A stretch of DNA of 64,000 nucleotides from Epichloe hybrida (lineage: Eukaryota > Ascomycota > Sordariomycetes > Hypocreales > Clavicipitaceae), in contig JAFEKR010000002.1 of assembly GCA_019022495.1 (NCBI GenBank), positions 1,550,001 through 1,614,000 on the forward strand. Reading direction: 5' to 3'. How positions within the stretch are numbered: position 1 is the stretch's first letter; each line of letters opens with the position of its first letter. This document shows, in pieces, positions 44,818 to 54,757 of the stretch. The position numbers and the translations under genes are program-made. A model generated the notes under the pieces. The model did not search any database. It was given only the letters and a program-made list of their open reading frames with translations, and was not told the origin of the DNA.

Positions 44818-47484
44818 ATGTCCCAGATGATTCATTCCACCACGATGGAGCATGACTTCGAAGCCGGGTCCAAGGCTCTGCGCCAGTTGATAGCCTCGAC
44901 GCCCGTCATCGACAACCACGCGCACCCGCTTCTCAAGAAGAGCCACATCGACAGGTATCCGCTCCTGACCATCGCCACGGAAGCGCACGGGGACGCGTTG
45001 GACTCGTCGCGGACCAGCCTGGCTCATATCCGGGCCGTCAAGCAGCTGTCGCAGGAGCTGGGATGCGGGGAAACCTGGGAAGCCATCGAGAGCGCGATTG
45101 AGAAGGAACGAGCCTCCGAGACTGGCTACGGGCGCTGGACTCGACGCTGTCTTTCCGGCATCGAATGCGTCCTTGTTGATGATGGCTTGGATAACGAAGA
45201 GGCGGTCGAGTCGTACCGCTACTTTGACCGCTTCGTGCCGTCCGCCAGCAAGCGCATCGTGCGCATCGAGCAGGTGGCCGCGAAACTCATCGAGAATGCC
45301 TGTGCCACCCAGGACACGGCGGAAAGGGCCTTTGAGGCGGCCATGGCGGATTTCGAATCCGCCCTCACGGCAGCCATTGCCGACGGGGAAGTGGTTGGCT
45401 TCAAGTCGGTGATTTGCTACAGAACAGGGCTGGACATGGCACCCCAAGAGGACAGGCGCGAAGCGTTCTCAGCCTTCGAGGGCATATTTGCACAGAGAAG
45501 GGCGCAAAACGCCACGCGCACGCGATTCACGCAAGTTGAACAAAGACCGCTGAATCAATTCCTCGTTCATCGCCTCGCGCAAGCGATTCGCGATTCCGAC
45601 GAGGACAAGAAGAAGCCGATCCAGTTCCATACGGGGCTGGGGGACAACGACCTGACCCTCACACGATCGTCGCCCGCTCATCTGCAGGATTTCGTGCGGC
45701 AGTACCCGACGGTGCCCATAGTGCTGCTGCATTCGGGCTACCCTTTTGATCGCGAGACGGGGTACATGGCAGCGCTCTATGCCAACGTGTATGCCGACAT
45801 TGGGGAAGTGTTTCCCCTTGTCGGCCGAGACGGGCAGGAGAGTATTGTGCGGCACGTTCTCGAGCTTTGCCCGTGGGAGAAGATCATCTGGAGCACAGAC
45901 GGCCACTGGTTCCCCGAAACGTATTTCCTATCCATCGGCCAGATGAGAGACGTCTTCCACACGGTGCTGTGCGAATTCGTGAGCAAGCGCGACGTATCGT
46001 GGTCCCAGGCCTCGATCATGGTGGAGGACATGCTCTTCAATACCTCGAACAGACTATACAATCTGGGATTAACTCTGAGACGCCGAGATGATGATGACCT
46101 GACGGTTCAGACCAAAGGCAACATCAACATGGATGCCGGCGCTGCACCGAGCCAAGCACGAAATCTACTGCAGTCGCTGCGCAAAGCTGATGCGCCTCAC
46201 TTCATACGGCTGTACTGGGTCGACTACACCGGGACCACGAGACTGAGGGTGATGCCCTCCCGCAGGGCATTCTCTGTTCTCAATAGCGGCGAGCCGCTGA
46301 CCGCAGGGGTCACCAAGGCCGCACTCGGGCTCTTGCAAAACGATGCCTTGATCGCCAATGTGACGGCCAGTGGACAATACCAGCTCCACCCTGATCCGTC
46401 GTCGCTCAAGAGCGGACCCAAACCAGGTCATTCCATGCTCATGTGCGACTACAAAGAGGATGATGGCTCCGCGGTCAACCTGTGTCCCCGGACCATGTTG
46501 AAAACTGCCGCAGAACGGGCCAGGCAGCGCAAAGTCGAGCCCAAGTTCGGCTTCGAGATAGAACTCGTGCTCGTGCGATACACCAGGAGCGGCAACTACG
46601 AGTTGTTCGACGCCGACGGACACGCCTGGTCCACATCAAGGGCATTGGAGCACGAGCTCGTCGGCAAGGTCCTCGAGCCTGCGATCCAGCAACTCGACAC
46701 GGCGGGCGTGTACGTGGAGATGCTCCACGCCGAGAGCGCCAAGGGCCAATTTGAGATTGTCCTGCCGCCCGCCTCCCCCGTGGAAGCCGTCGACACGCTG
46801 GTCTTCGCCCGCGAAGTCCTCTCCGCGTGCGCCAGTGCCCACGGCTACAGGATGACGCTGCACCCGAAGCCCTTTGCCGATGCGTGCGGCACCGCTGCCC
46901 ACGCGCACATCTCGCTCGCCTCGTCAGACGACGACGCCGACACTGTTGCGAGTCAAGCCGTGTACGAGTCCTTTTACGCCGGCATCCTCTCCCACCTACG
47001 GGCCATCTGCGCCTTTACGTACAGCAACCTCGTCAGCTACGAACGCGTCCAGGACGGCGTCTGGGCAGGCGGCACATGGGTCACATGGGGCACGCAGAAC
47101 CGAGAAACGCCGCTGCGGAAGATCGAGGGCAGCCACTGGGAAGTCAAGTGCATCGACGGCCTCGCCAACCCGTACCTGGCCATGGCGGCATTGCTCGTGG
47201 CCGGCGTCAACGGGATGGCCAAGAAGGAGAGACTTGTCTGGGGCGATTGCGCGTCAGACCCCGCCACGCTGTTATGGGAAGAGCGCCTAAATCTGGGCAT
47301 CAATTCCAACCTGCCGGCCAGCATCGAGGAAGCGCTCGTGTGTTTGGACAAGGATGAGGAAATCTCGGCTCTCCTGGGCCATGATCTGGTGCAGCGATAC
47401 ATCGCCGTGAAAAAGGCCGAGACAAAACTTCTCAAGGAAATGGATCCCAAGGCGCGCAAGAAATGGATCATAGATCGGTATTGA
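44818..47484 (+). CDS. FluG-type amidohydrolase/glutamine-synthetase fusion protein
   Basis: Intronless 888-aa protein with two domains. Residues about 25-420 form an amidohydrolase-2 (TIM-barrel) domain with metal-site motif DNHAHP (32-37), FHTGLGDND, LLHSGYPFDRE and STDGHWFPE. Residues about 440-888 form a type I/III glutamine-synthetase-like domain with YWVDYTG, KFGFEIEL, HAESAKGQFEI, AHAHISLAS, WGTQNRETPLR and a terminal helix KARKKWIIDRY. This fusion is the arrangement of Aspergillus nidulans FluG, needed for an extracellular sporulation signal (family knowledge). The reaction here is unknown; a gamma-glutamyl ligase/hydrolase pair is one reading. Paralogues are common in filamentous fungi, so identity with the developmental FluG is unproven, and no symbol is given. 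The ATG at 44818 is the first in frame. Confidence 0.9.
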   Translation: MSQMIHSTTMEHDFEAGSKALRQLIASTPVIDNHAHPLLKKSHIDRYPLLTIATEAHGDALDSSRTSLAHIRAVKQLSQELGCGETWEAIESAIEKERASETGYGRWTRRCLSGIECVLVDDGLDNEEAVESYRYFDRFVPSASKRIVRIEQVAAKLIENACATQDTAERAFEAAMADFESALTAAIADGEVVGFKSVICYRTGLDMAPQEDRREAFSAFEGIFAQRRAQNATRTRFTQVEQRPLNQFLVHRLAQAIRDSDEDKKKPIQFHTGLGDNDLTLTRSSPAHLQDFVRQYPTVPIVLLHSGYPFDRETGYMAALYANVYADIGEVFPLVGRDGQESIVRHVLELCPWEKIIWSTDGHWFPETYFLSIGQMRDVFHTVLCEFVSKRDVSWSQASIMVEDMLFNTSNRLYNLGLTLRRRDDDDLTVQTKGNINMDAGAAPSQARNLLQSLRKADAPHFIRLYWVDYTGTTRLRVMPSRRAFSVLNSGEPLTAGVTKAALGLLQNDALIANVTASGQYQLHPDPSSLKSGPKPGHSMLMCDYKEDDGSAVNLCPRTMLKTAAERARQRKVEPKFGFEIELVLVRYTRSGNYELFDADGHAWSTSRALEHELVGKVLEPAIQQLDTAGVYVEMLHAESAKGQFEIVLPPASPVEAVDTLVFAREVLSACASAHGYRMTLHPKPFADACGTAAHAHISLASSDDDADTVASQAVYESFYAGILSHLRAICAFTYSNLVSYERVQDGVWAGGTWVTWGTQNRETPLRKIEGSHWEVKCIDGLANPYLAMAALLVAGVNGMAKKERLVWGDCASDPATLLWEERLNLGINSNLPASIEEALVCLDKDEEISALLGHDLVQRYIAVKKAETKLLKEMDPKARKKWIIDRY

Positions 47485-47688
47485 CTGCTGCGTGGGCATT
47501 CGGGCCTTGTCTCTCGTTCGTTCATGTTGACCAAGTAGCCATTTTGGCAGTTTCAAGGCTCAAGGCGTCTGTCCAATCCTCCTCGGAGCTATTCAAACTA
47601 CTGCTGGTAGAATTATAAAATAACAGGCACGGATGCAAAAAAAAAAAAAACCGCGTGAACAAGCCAAGCCCCCCCCTCTTCCCCCCCA

Positions 47689-48124
47689 TCAATACACAGG
47701 CCAAACACCCCTTGTCATGATCTCAATAACGTGGCCTTCCCAATCCTTGACATAGATCGATTTGCCGCCCAGCTCCCAGTTCATCTTGGCGATGACGCTG
47801 ACGCTCTTGGTTTTGAAATGCTCCTCCCACTCGGACAGCTCGGCGGGCCCCGAGCACGCAAACGCAATGTGCTGGCCGAGGCCTCTCTCGGTACCATGCT
47901 TTGGAATGACGCCCGAGTTTGGGCCCGAGAGCGTCCTGTCCTCGGTTGTCTGGCTGCGGTCGAAGAGGAGCAGGATGCCATCATTGGGCAAGTGGAAGCC
48001 GGCGACCTGGGGCGGGTTCCTGAAACGGGGTGATGCCCATGATGTTCTGGTACCAGTTCGCGAGCCTGGGTACGCTCGAGGTGTACAGGATGGTCTCGAC
48101 GATTTGGCCTAGCTTGGGGGGCAT
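47689..48124 (-). pseudogene. VOC/glyoxalase-family protein with a one-base frameshift
   Basis: The frame from ATG 48124 reads MPPKLGQIVETILYTSS, then RLANWYQNIMGITPFQ, the first beta-alpha-beta unit of a vicinal-oxygen-chelate (glyoxalase/bleomycin resistance) protein. Near 48017-48021 the homology jumps by one base into NPPQVAGFHLPNDGILLLFD, continuing to GQHIAFAC, YVKDWEGHVIEIMTRGVWPVY and a stop at 47689. No GT-AG pair could bridge the two frames without deleting conserved sequence. The original was about 145 aa. Either a real recent frameshift or a single-base sequence error; the rest of both frames is undamaged. It is convergent with the FluG-like gene, with the stops 204 bp apart. Confidence 0.7.
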
Positions 48125-48983
48125 TGCTGGGGCTGAACCTCGGAGTGGCAGAGAGCTGGGCCAGCTGATCGAGTTGGTGTAATTCGATGAATTGATGCGT
48201 GAAGTTTGCGTGAATGATGAGTTCGTGGGTGGGGGAGGTGGGGTTGACAATGTTGCCACCTGCCCATTCGAGCAAACCAGTTGCCAACAAGTCTCCTCGC
48301 CATCTCTCACGAGTTTCACCCGCCCATCTTGCTACTCATTCTTCTTTCCCCTTCCGACGCCAAGAGCCTGAAAACCGTAGACGTGCCCACCCCCACTGTG
48401 CTGGCTCGCCGTCGTGCTCTACCTAGAGTCGTTCGGAGATGGCAAACTGGCTCTGCCTCGTTGACGGACTGTTACCGGACCCGGGAAGCGACGACGTCTT
48501 GGTCAAGGGAACAGTGCGTGCTTGACCCTACGCTCGTGTAGCGACGCAAATTAGATATGCGATCAGCTACTTCGATACGTCGTAGGCTGTCAATGCATCC
48601 AAAACCTCGTCTTTGCGGCAAGGATACCCTGCTCGGATCTGGGTGCCATTTTATCGCTACGAGGAGGATTACGATCCAGATACGTTGGGAAGGGCCGCCA
48701 CAAATGCATTGACTTCATCCAATCTGGGCTGGGCACGGTCCGCGAAGGGGACGAGACTGTCTGTTGCCGTGCTGCCCCATTTTGTTCTCACTCCCGAATT
48801 ACAGTGTACCAGGGATAACATTCGATTTCAAAAGTCTTTTACACTTTGATTATATCATGTAGTAAGATTTCCATGCCCTTGCTAATTTATTTCCGCTCAA
48901 TGAGACAGGATGGTAGCCAAGAAGAGCAAAACGAAAACGAAGACTCCGTAGCATGGACTGACAATGTGACAGTGCTCGAGCTG
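48125..48983. other. Intergenic, no gene recognised
   Basis: 859 bp between the VOC gene start and the glycosyltransferase stop. Short plus-strand frames match nothing known to me. Confidence 0.5.
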
Positions 48984-50722
48984 TCATCTGTCCTGTATCT
49001 CGGGTGACGAATCCCCCTCATGGACAGGAATTTGTTCCAAAATCGCTCTTGCGGCGTTGGCGGCGCCATCACCGTGGTTTCTGCAGGTCTCTGCTAAGCG
49101 CATGCAGTTCTCCTTTATGGACTGGGCTTCGTCTCCCTGGATTACACGAAGCATCTCAGCGGCGAGCTCTTTGGCAACCCATTGAGGGCTCTTTGTGGGA
49201 CTTCCAAGCCGACCGAGTCCTAGGGGCATGACTCGTTGTGCGTAATCGTGGCAATCAGTCCACAAAGGGAGGACGATTTGAGGAACTCCAGACCTAGTTT
49301 GTATCACACAGTCAGCTCCGGGGCGCCAGCCTTGATCGAACGCAGCAACGACGGGGGGATCTCACAGGACTGCTTCGTTGTAGGAGTTGGCTCCGCCGTG
49401 ATGTACTGCGCACACTACATGACCAGTCTCGAGGAGAGAAAGAGGGCTGGCGTCCAGCCAATGTACCATTCTTACCCGGTCTTGCTTTAAATATACTCCC
49501 AGTATGTCATATGCTGCTTCATGGTCGCTTTCCTCCGATGGTGGGCATTGCTGGTAGGCTCGGAGCTTCCACAAGCACTGCATCTCCTGTTTGGTGTTTT
49601 CAAAGAGAATTTTCAGCGCTTGCGCGAACTCGCGCATCCTTTCTTGGTCCCATTGATATAGGGACCCTAGATTGACGTAAATGGTGGGACGCTGCTCCAA
49701 CCATGTACACAGCTCTGAGCTTTCCGAGGCGATGGGATTCGATTTCAAAACTATCGGCCCGCAGGGAACAACGAATGGTGGAATCACAAGATGCGGGAAG
49801 TCGGTTTCGGGCGATGCGCTCACTAGTATTTTTAGCTCATGTGGTCGATCTGTCAGCAGGTCGATCGCAGTGCGCAACTTGATCTGGCGCTCTCTCAGCA
49901 CACGTTGTTCTACCTCTTTTCGGCGATGATCCACAACAAATTGGTAGATTGAATAGTAAGTGAAGAAGATGTTTCTGAGAATGCTGTGCCAAGGAACTGG
50001 AAACGGATATCCTGAAAAAAGGCTGTGCAGACGCCCTCGGTTAGCTCATTTGTGCAGCTGAGAGTGCAGCTGGGAAAGCAGCTCTATAATGTGACGGGGC
50101 TTGAACCAGGATTCATTTTGGGTGCAGGAGACAGGGCGAGAAAGAATCAAACTCACGCAGGGAATTTCGTCACTTTGCGTGGTTGGTATTTCCCAGCAAA
50201 ATCCTTTATCGAGTTCGGGCTGAGGCATGTGAAAGGAATCCGGACATTGTAAATCGCCGTTAATGCGGGCGCCATGATACCGTCCACTACCACCAAGTCC
50301 GGAGCGACCTGTCTGATTATGTCCAGGACGGACAAGATGACGACCGAAACGTCCTCGGAATCGTAAGGAAGGAACAATTTGACGGAATCCCTGATTGCTT
50401 GGAGGGTGTTCCAAAACCCAAGAGGCTTGGAGAAGGATGCGGGTATGCCGGAATCCATTCGAGTCCCCTCTGCTTCCATCAGTTTATCAAGACCTTGAAG
50501 AAAGGACGGACCTTGCACTGCGTGGGCCACGACTGCCCTGGCGCTCGGATGACGATGCCGGACGGCGTCTGAGACTAATGAGATGTCCTTTTCCAGCCCT
50601 GGAAACGTCGCGAAATGTATCTCGACGGTCGGGTCCTGCTCCAGCAGGGCTTGGGCAGTTGCCAGGAACACATTGGCCTGGCCTCGTTCTTTGTTCGTCA
50701 AAAGAAGAATCTTCTTGACCAT
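48984..50722 (-). CDS. UDP-glycosyltransferase (GT1/GT-B fold), three exons
   Basis: Probable cytosolic or membrane-associated enzyme transferring a sugar from UDP-sugar to a small lipophilic acceptor (family knowledge). Exons 50722-50157, 50022-49366, 49293-48984 (510 aa; donors GTGAGT and GTGAGA, acceptors GCACAG and ACTAG; phases agree). The N-terminal half begins MVKKILLLTNKERGQANVFL and contains DLVVVDGIMAPAL, then SGYPFPVPWHS across intron 1. The C-terminal half carries the donor-site signature: TIYVNLGSLYQW, MVHWLDASPLSLLETGHVVC, AVHHGGANSYNEAV, GVPQIVLPLWTDCHDYA. This is the sterol/macrolide/phenolic UGT type of filamentous fungi. The acceptor cannot be told. No biosynthetic core enzyme lies nearby. 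Confidence 0.9.
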
Positions 50723-51954
50723 GTTTGCGGACGTTGAGCCCGGATGAATTTGACGTCGTTGGTCGTGAGATTGTTGGCGAGGGAAGTTGCAGAAGCAAAG
50801 GAGTACGCGAACATGCAGCAGCGGATTCTTGATCGGGTAGTAATGGCAAATGGATCAAAAACGGAAGAGGGCTTGCTGTATGGATTATGTACTCGGAGTA
50901 TGAATTACAAAAGAGTAAAGCTAGAATAGGCTGGAATGTGCATCATGGATTGCACATGCCTTGGCATGCCCCCAAGCTCTCCCTGGAGACTTTCTCACTG
51001 TCCGGACGGACTAATGAGTTGGTTGATTTTGATGGATTGGAACTCCGTACGGAGTAAATCCGTAGTGAGTGTGAAATTGCATTAATTAAAGGCCGGCCGA
51101 CACCAGATCATTCGAAACGTGCGAGACCTGGTGAGCGTGATTCGTGATTGCGCGACCCAGGTCCGGCCAAATAGTGTCTGCGTATAATTACCGTGTCGTT
51201 GGGCATGTGAACACATCTGAAGGCACTTGCCCCCCCCCCCCACCTAGTATGCCTACTGAGGATGAAAAGGGCATATGATGTTGTCAATTTGTGCAAGCAT
51301 AAAGTAGCGTACATACCTCTGGCACTAACGCCTACGGCCACAGGTTGATTCGCGAACCGTTTTCGTCCTCATTGATATCTCACATTGCGCTGCGCGCAAC
51401 GGAAGAGCTAGTCCTGTTCCGTAGAAAGGGATGGGGGGCCCAGGGAAGGATGGCAATTCCATAACAAAATGGTGGAATCGAACGTCTTTGGGTTAATTGC
51501 CAAATGATGCTGGCCAGGGGAAGCCTCCGATCCTCACGTCGTACTTGTTGTTGTCCGGTGACGCAAACGACTGGACTTAGCAAGCGTTGTAGGAAAGTCC
51601 GTAGCAACGCCATGTACGACGCACACGACTTTTAATTTATCTGGCTCTGTCTAGAAAAGAAGAGCTTACAACCTTTCATTTGTACGATAGTTTAATGAAT
51701 CAATGCTTCTTTCTTTTTTCTTGCACCATTAGCCTAAGGGGGCATCTTTTCCACCGCATTATTATGTACGTGAATCCCTCGTCTGTTGTATCACGTGCAA
51801 GACTTGATTTGGCTTGTGGGGCTGCGGGGCCCCCACAACCCCCCTTGCCACAAGGTTAGTGACCGCGTAGGTACTTACACGTTGCTTATCCAGGATAATC
51901 GATAAGTGCGATATAGCAATTTGTGTGAAGGAAAATTACTAGTATAATAATTCT

Positions 51955-52069
51955 CTCCTTAAGCGTGATCCACCTTGTGGGTTAGTAGGGCCTTACAAAT
52001 TGTATGTATCTCTAGTCTAGTTTTATCTTATTGGATACATACAGACCCTAGTCAACGTGACTTAAGGAG
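51955..52069. mobile_element. MITE-like element D (115 bp), relative of element C
   Basis: Starts CTCCTTAAGCGTGATC and ends GTCAACGTGACTTAAGGAG. Its right two-thirds (TGTATGTATCTCTAGTCTAG, TTGGATACATACAGACCCTAG) match the reverse complement of the left half of element C. The left arm is diverged. It abuts element B with only two bases (AT) between. Confidence 0.75.
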
Positions 52070-52071
52070 AT

Positions 52072-52319
52072 CTCCTTGAGGACTGTAAGACTACACTTGC
52101 GTACCGACCCGCTTATTTCACCCAATTAAAATCATCAGATAAAGGATACTTTGTATGCACTACTAAGTTATATAATGATTTTTATACTAGTAATTATCCT
52201 AGGTACATACGTTATTATATAACTTAGTAGTGCATAGAAAGTACCCTTTAATGCGATGATTTTAATTGGATAAAATAAGTGGACTGGTACGCAAGTGTAG
52301 TCTTACGGTCCTCAAGGAG
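52072..52319. mobile_element. MITE-like long hairpin element B (248 bp)
   Basis: Starts CTCCTTGAGGACTGTAAGAC and ends with its near reverse complement GTCTTACGGTCCTCAAGGAG. The arms continue inward for about 115 bp (for example TGCACTACTAAGTTATATAA on one side and its complement on the other), so nearly the whole element can form one hairpin. The outer 40 bp share the GTAAG-CTACA-CGTACCGACCCGC words with element A. No coding capacity. Confidence 0.88.
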
Positions 52320-52432
52320 CTATCTAATTCACATATAAATTTATCTTCTAATGCACTTTTATCCGATTGGATACTGACCCTAGCTGACGTGACTCCAAGC
52401 CATATCACGACTACACACAAAGGAGATTGTCA
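52320..52432. mobile_element. Diverged MITE-like element E of the C/D type
   Basis: The right end reads TTGGATACTGACCCTAGCTG, then ACGTGACTCCAAGCC and finally AAAGGAGAT, paralleling the right half of element C. The left end is decayed. It directly follows element B, so B may have inserted into or beside older C/D-type copies. Confidence 0.55.
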
Positions 52433-52997
52433 CCTGGTGAGGCTCATTGGGGACAAGGTGGTGGAAGAGCGAGGATAGTACAAAGTTCGCGCGATGTCCT
52501 CGGGCAACGAGACTTGCGACTAGATCAGCGAGCCTTGCCAAAAGGTTCCTCGATGACCTTATTCATGGCTGGCTACCTTTGAGCAGCGCGACTTCGGCGC
52601 CGTGGGCAAGTCACATCGTGGTCCCCACATCTGGGTTCTACCACGACCACGCGCATCGTCAGGCTGCTTCGGCGGTACCAGGTCCTGTCGGTCCTGAGCG
52701 TAAAGGGCCCCTGCCCGAAGGATAATCCTCAAAGCACGTCCATCGTCATTGTAAAATACAGAGCTGATGAAACCGAGCAACAGATTGACAACTTTATTGT
52801 TGCCGCATCTCGTGGTACATCGCTCCGGTCGTGACTTCCCATTTTAAAGTTTGATGGATGATTCATCACGCGAACGTAAACTTGTCATGCAGGCAAGGTG
52901 GTTAGACCCTTTTCAACGCGGCCATCTATGCCTTGAGAAGGAAAAAAAAAAGAAAAAAGAAAAAAAACATCCCCGACTCAGCCCACTACCCGTCAAT

Positions 52998-53809
52998 ATG
53001 CCTGCGTCTTTCCAAATCCTATCCGACCTCCATCTGGAACACAGCTCCGGCTACGCCGCGTTCACAATCACACCAAAGGCACCATACCTTGCCCTACTGG
53101 GTGACATCGGAAACGTGTGCCGAGACAAGGAGCAGTTCCGGGCATTTCTGAAAGTGCAGCTCCGGCAGTTCCGCATCGTCTTCTTCGTGGCGGGCAATCA
53201 CGAGGCATATGGCTCCGACTGGGAGGACACAGTGCATGAGCTCGAATCGTTCGAACACGAGGTCCGGTAAGATGACGGACTCGGAGAATTCGTTCTTCTC
53301 AATCGAAAACAGTACCGAATTCCGGGGTGCGATACCGTCGTCCTGGGCTGCAGTCTGTTCTCTTACATACCGGATGGGCTCCACATCACGCTTGGTCTGG
53401 CACTGAACGACTTTCGAGCCACTCGGGCGTGGGACACTGATTTACACAATGAGGAACACGCGCGCGACTTGACGTGGTTGAATGATTCGGTCTCGGCCCT
53501 GGATGCAGAGGGAGATGGGGCAGTCGTCGTGATTTTCACGCACTGGAGTCCTGCTGTACTCCCGACGTCGATGGATCCCAAGCATTTCAACACGCCTCTT
53601 TCTCACGGGTTCACGACCAATCTGCGTAAGAGGCTTGTTTTCGAAGCAGGCGAGTTCGGCTTTGGGCATTCGGGCACACGCACTATAACTGTGACTTTGT
53701 GCTCGACCGGGAGAAGGGCGAGGAGCCAATCAGATTGGTCACGAACCAGAAGGGGTACGAGGGGGAGAAGGTGGAAAACTTTGATCCAGAGGGAGTTGTG
53801 GTTGTTTAG
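52998..53809 (+). pseudogene. Calcineurin-like metallophosphoesterase, broken by an in-frame stop and a frameshift
   Basis: From ATG 52998 the frame gives the metallophosphoesterase motifs in order: SDLHLE, LLGDIGN, FVAGNHEAYGSDW. A TAA at 53268-53270 then interrupts an otherwise continuous frame (HEVR-stop-DDGLGEFVLLN). The frame continues through VVLGCSLFSYIPDG, LTWLNDSV and FTHWSPAVLP. Around 53624-53630 one base appears to be missing; homology resumes in the next frame with EACFRSRRVRLWAFGHTHYNCDF and ends at TAG 53807. All metal ligands survive as codons, so decay is recent. CAA-to-TAA would explain the stop. The restored length would be about 270 aa. Confidence 0.8.
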
Positions 53810-54757
53810 GCGAGCTGGGTGCTGAAGAACTGGACACGTTGAGAACGGAGTCGCTCGTGTGTACTTGGTTTTAGCTCATCTACGAGGAATGTGATGAAGG
53901 CGTCAGATGGTCTTGACGAGAGAGAAGCCACGGTGTTTCATGAAAAATCCTTTCGAACATGTCCGGGCTGCTTTCGGTCAACTCTGTCAAGCTTGCTTTT
54001 TGCTCCCAAGTCGTACCATGGCACATATGTGCCGATGAGGGGGATCTGGTCGGATCCGGCAAACGGCCCATGAGCGCTGTAGTAATTTTTGGAACACGTT
54101 TCACCAGACGAGTATGGGAACCGTTGCTCGATTTCGTCAACACCATGGATGGGCATCTTGGGCCGTGCGTGCTAGGCACGGGTCGGAACGTCGGAACCAA
54201 AACTTGCCCCATGTTAGCGCCTCCGCGAAGAAGCAAGCTGCTAGAAAAGAACCAGGCATGCTTTCCTCCATCCACGGGCAGGAGCGAGACCTCTTGTCAG
54301 ACTGGTACATGTGTGCCATGTGCAACACAATCGCCGAGGAGTTTGCTGTTCTTGTCGTCATGTGGACTTCGGATCAGGATGGAATCAATGGCAAACCACC
54401 ACTTGAGGGCCGTCTCTAGTGTGGACGCATCAACGTGCGCCAAGCTCAGGTGTTAATTTTCCACCACCATCGAAAGGCAATGAGAAACAGAAAGCTTTTT
54501 CCTACATCAAACAAGATTAAAAACACGCTGCGCACAGAAATGTCAAATACCATGTGAGCTGTGTCGGGACTGACTAGAAACAAGAATGCCGTGTCCATCG
54601 AAAACCCAAAAACACAGACAGTGATTGACTTGCCAACAATCTTGTCTTCACACGAAGCCAGACCTGAGCAAGTCCACCGTCTTCCAATCCGAGCTGAACC
54701 ACATTACAACGTTCGTCGGTTTCGCGAAATGAGCTTCCTTTCACCAATCTTCGTCTT
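53810..54757. other. Intergenic region with possible decayed minus-strand gene
   Basis: 948 bp. On the minus strand between about 54420 and 53935 protein-like stretches appear in different frames (ALKWWFAIDSILIRS; then VDEIEQRFPYSSG and IGTYVPWYDLGAK). No start, splice set or family could be fixed. Confidence 0.35.

Larger units (their letters stand above)
50723..52997. other. Intergenic region with a cluster of MITE-like elements
   Basis: 2.3 kb. Holds a TACGGAGTA palindrome at about 51042-51056 and three abutting inverted-repeat elements (51955-52432). No open frame of interest. Confidence 0.6.

Noticed and set aside
44722..47556. Several long antisense and alternate frames inside the FluG-type gene
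   Set aside because: Shadows of a GC-rich, well-conserved CDS; no domain signal of their own.
50080..50125. tRNA-like B-box word (GGTTCAAGCCC on the minus strand)
   Set aside because: The T-stem does not pair and the segment lies within an intron of the glycosyltransferase gene.
29305..54757. A secondary-metabolite gene cluster
   Set aside because: A regulator and a glycosyltransferase are present, but no PKS, NRPS, terpene cyclase or other core enzyme; the secreted genes do not form a pathway.
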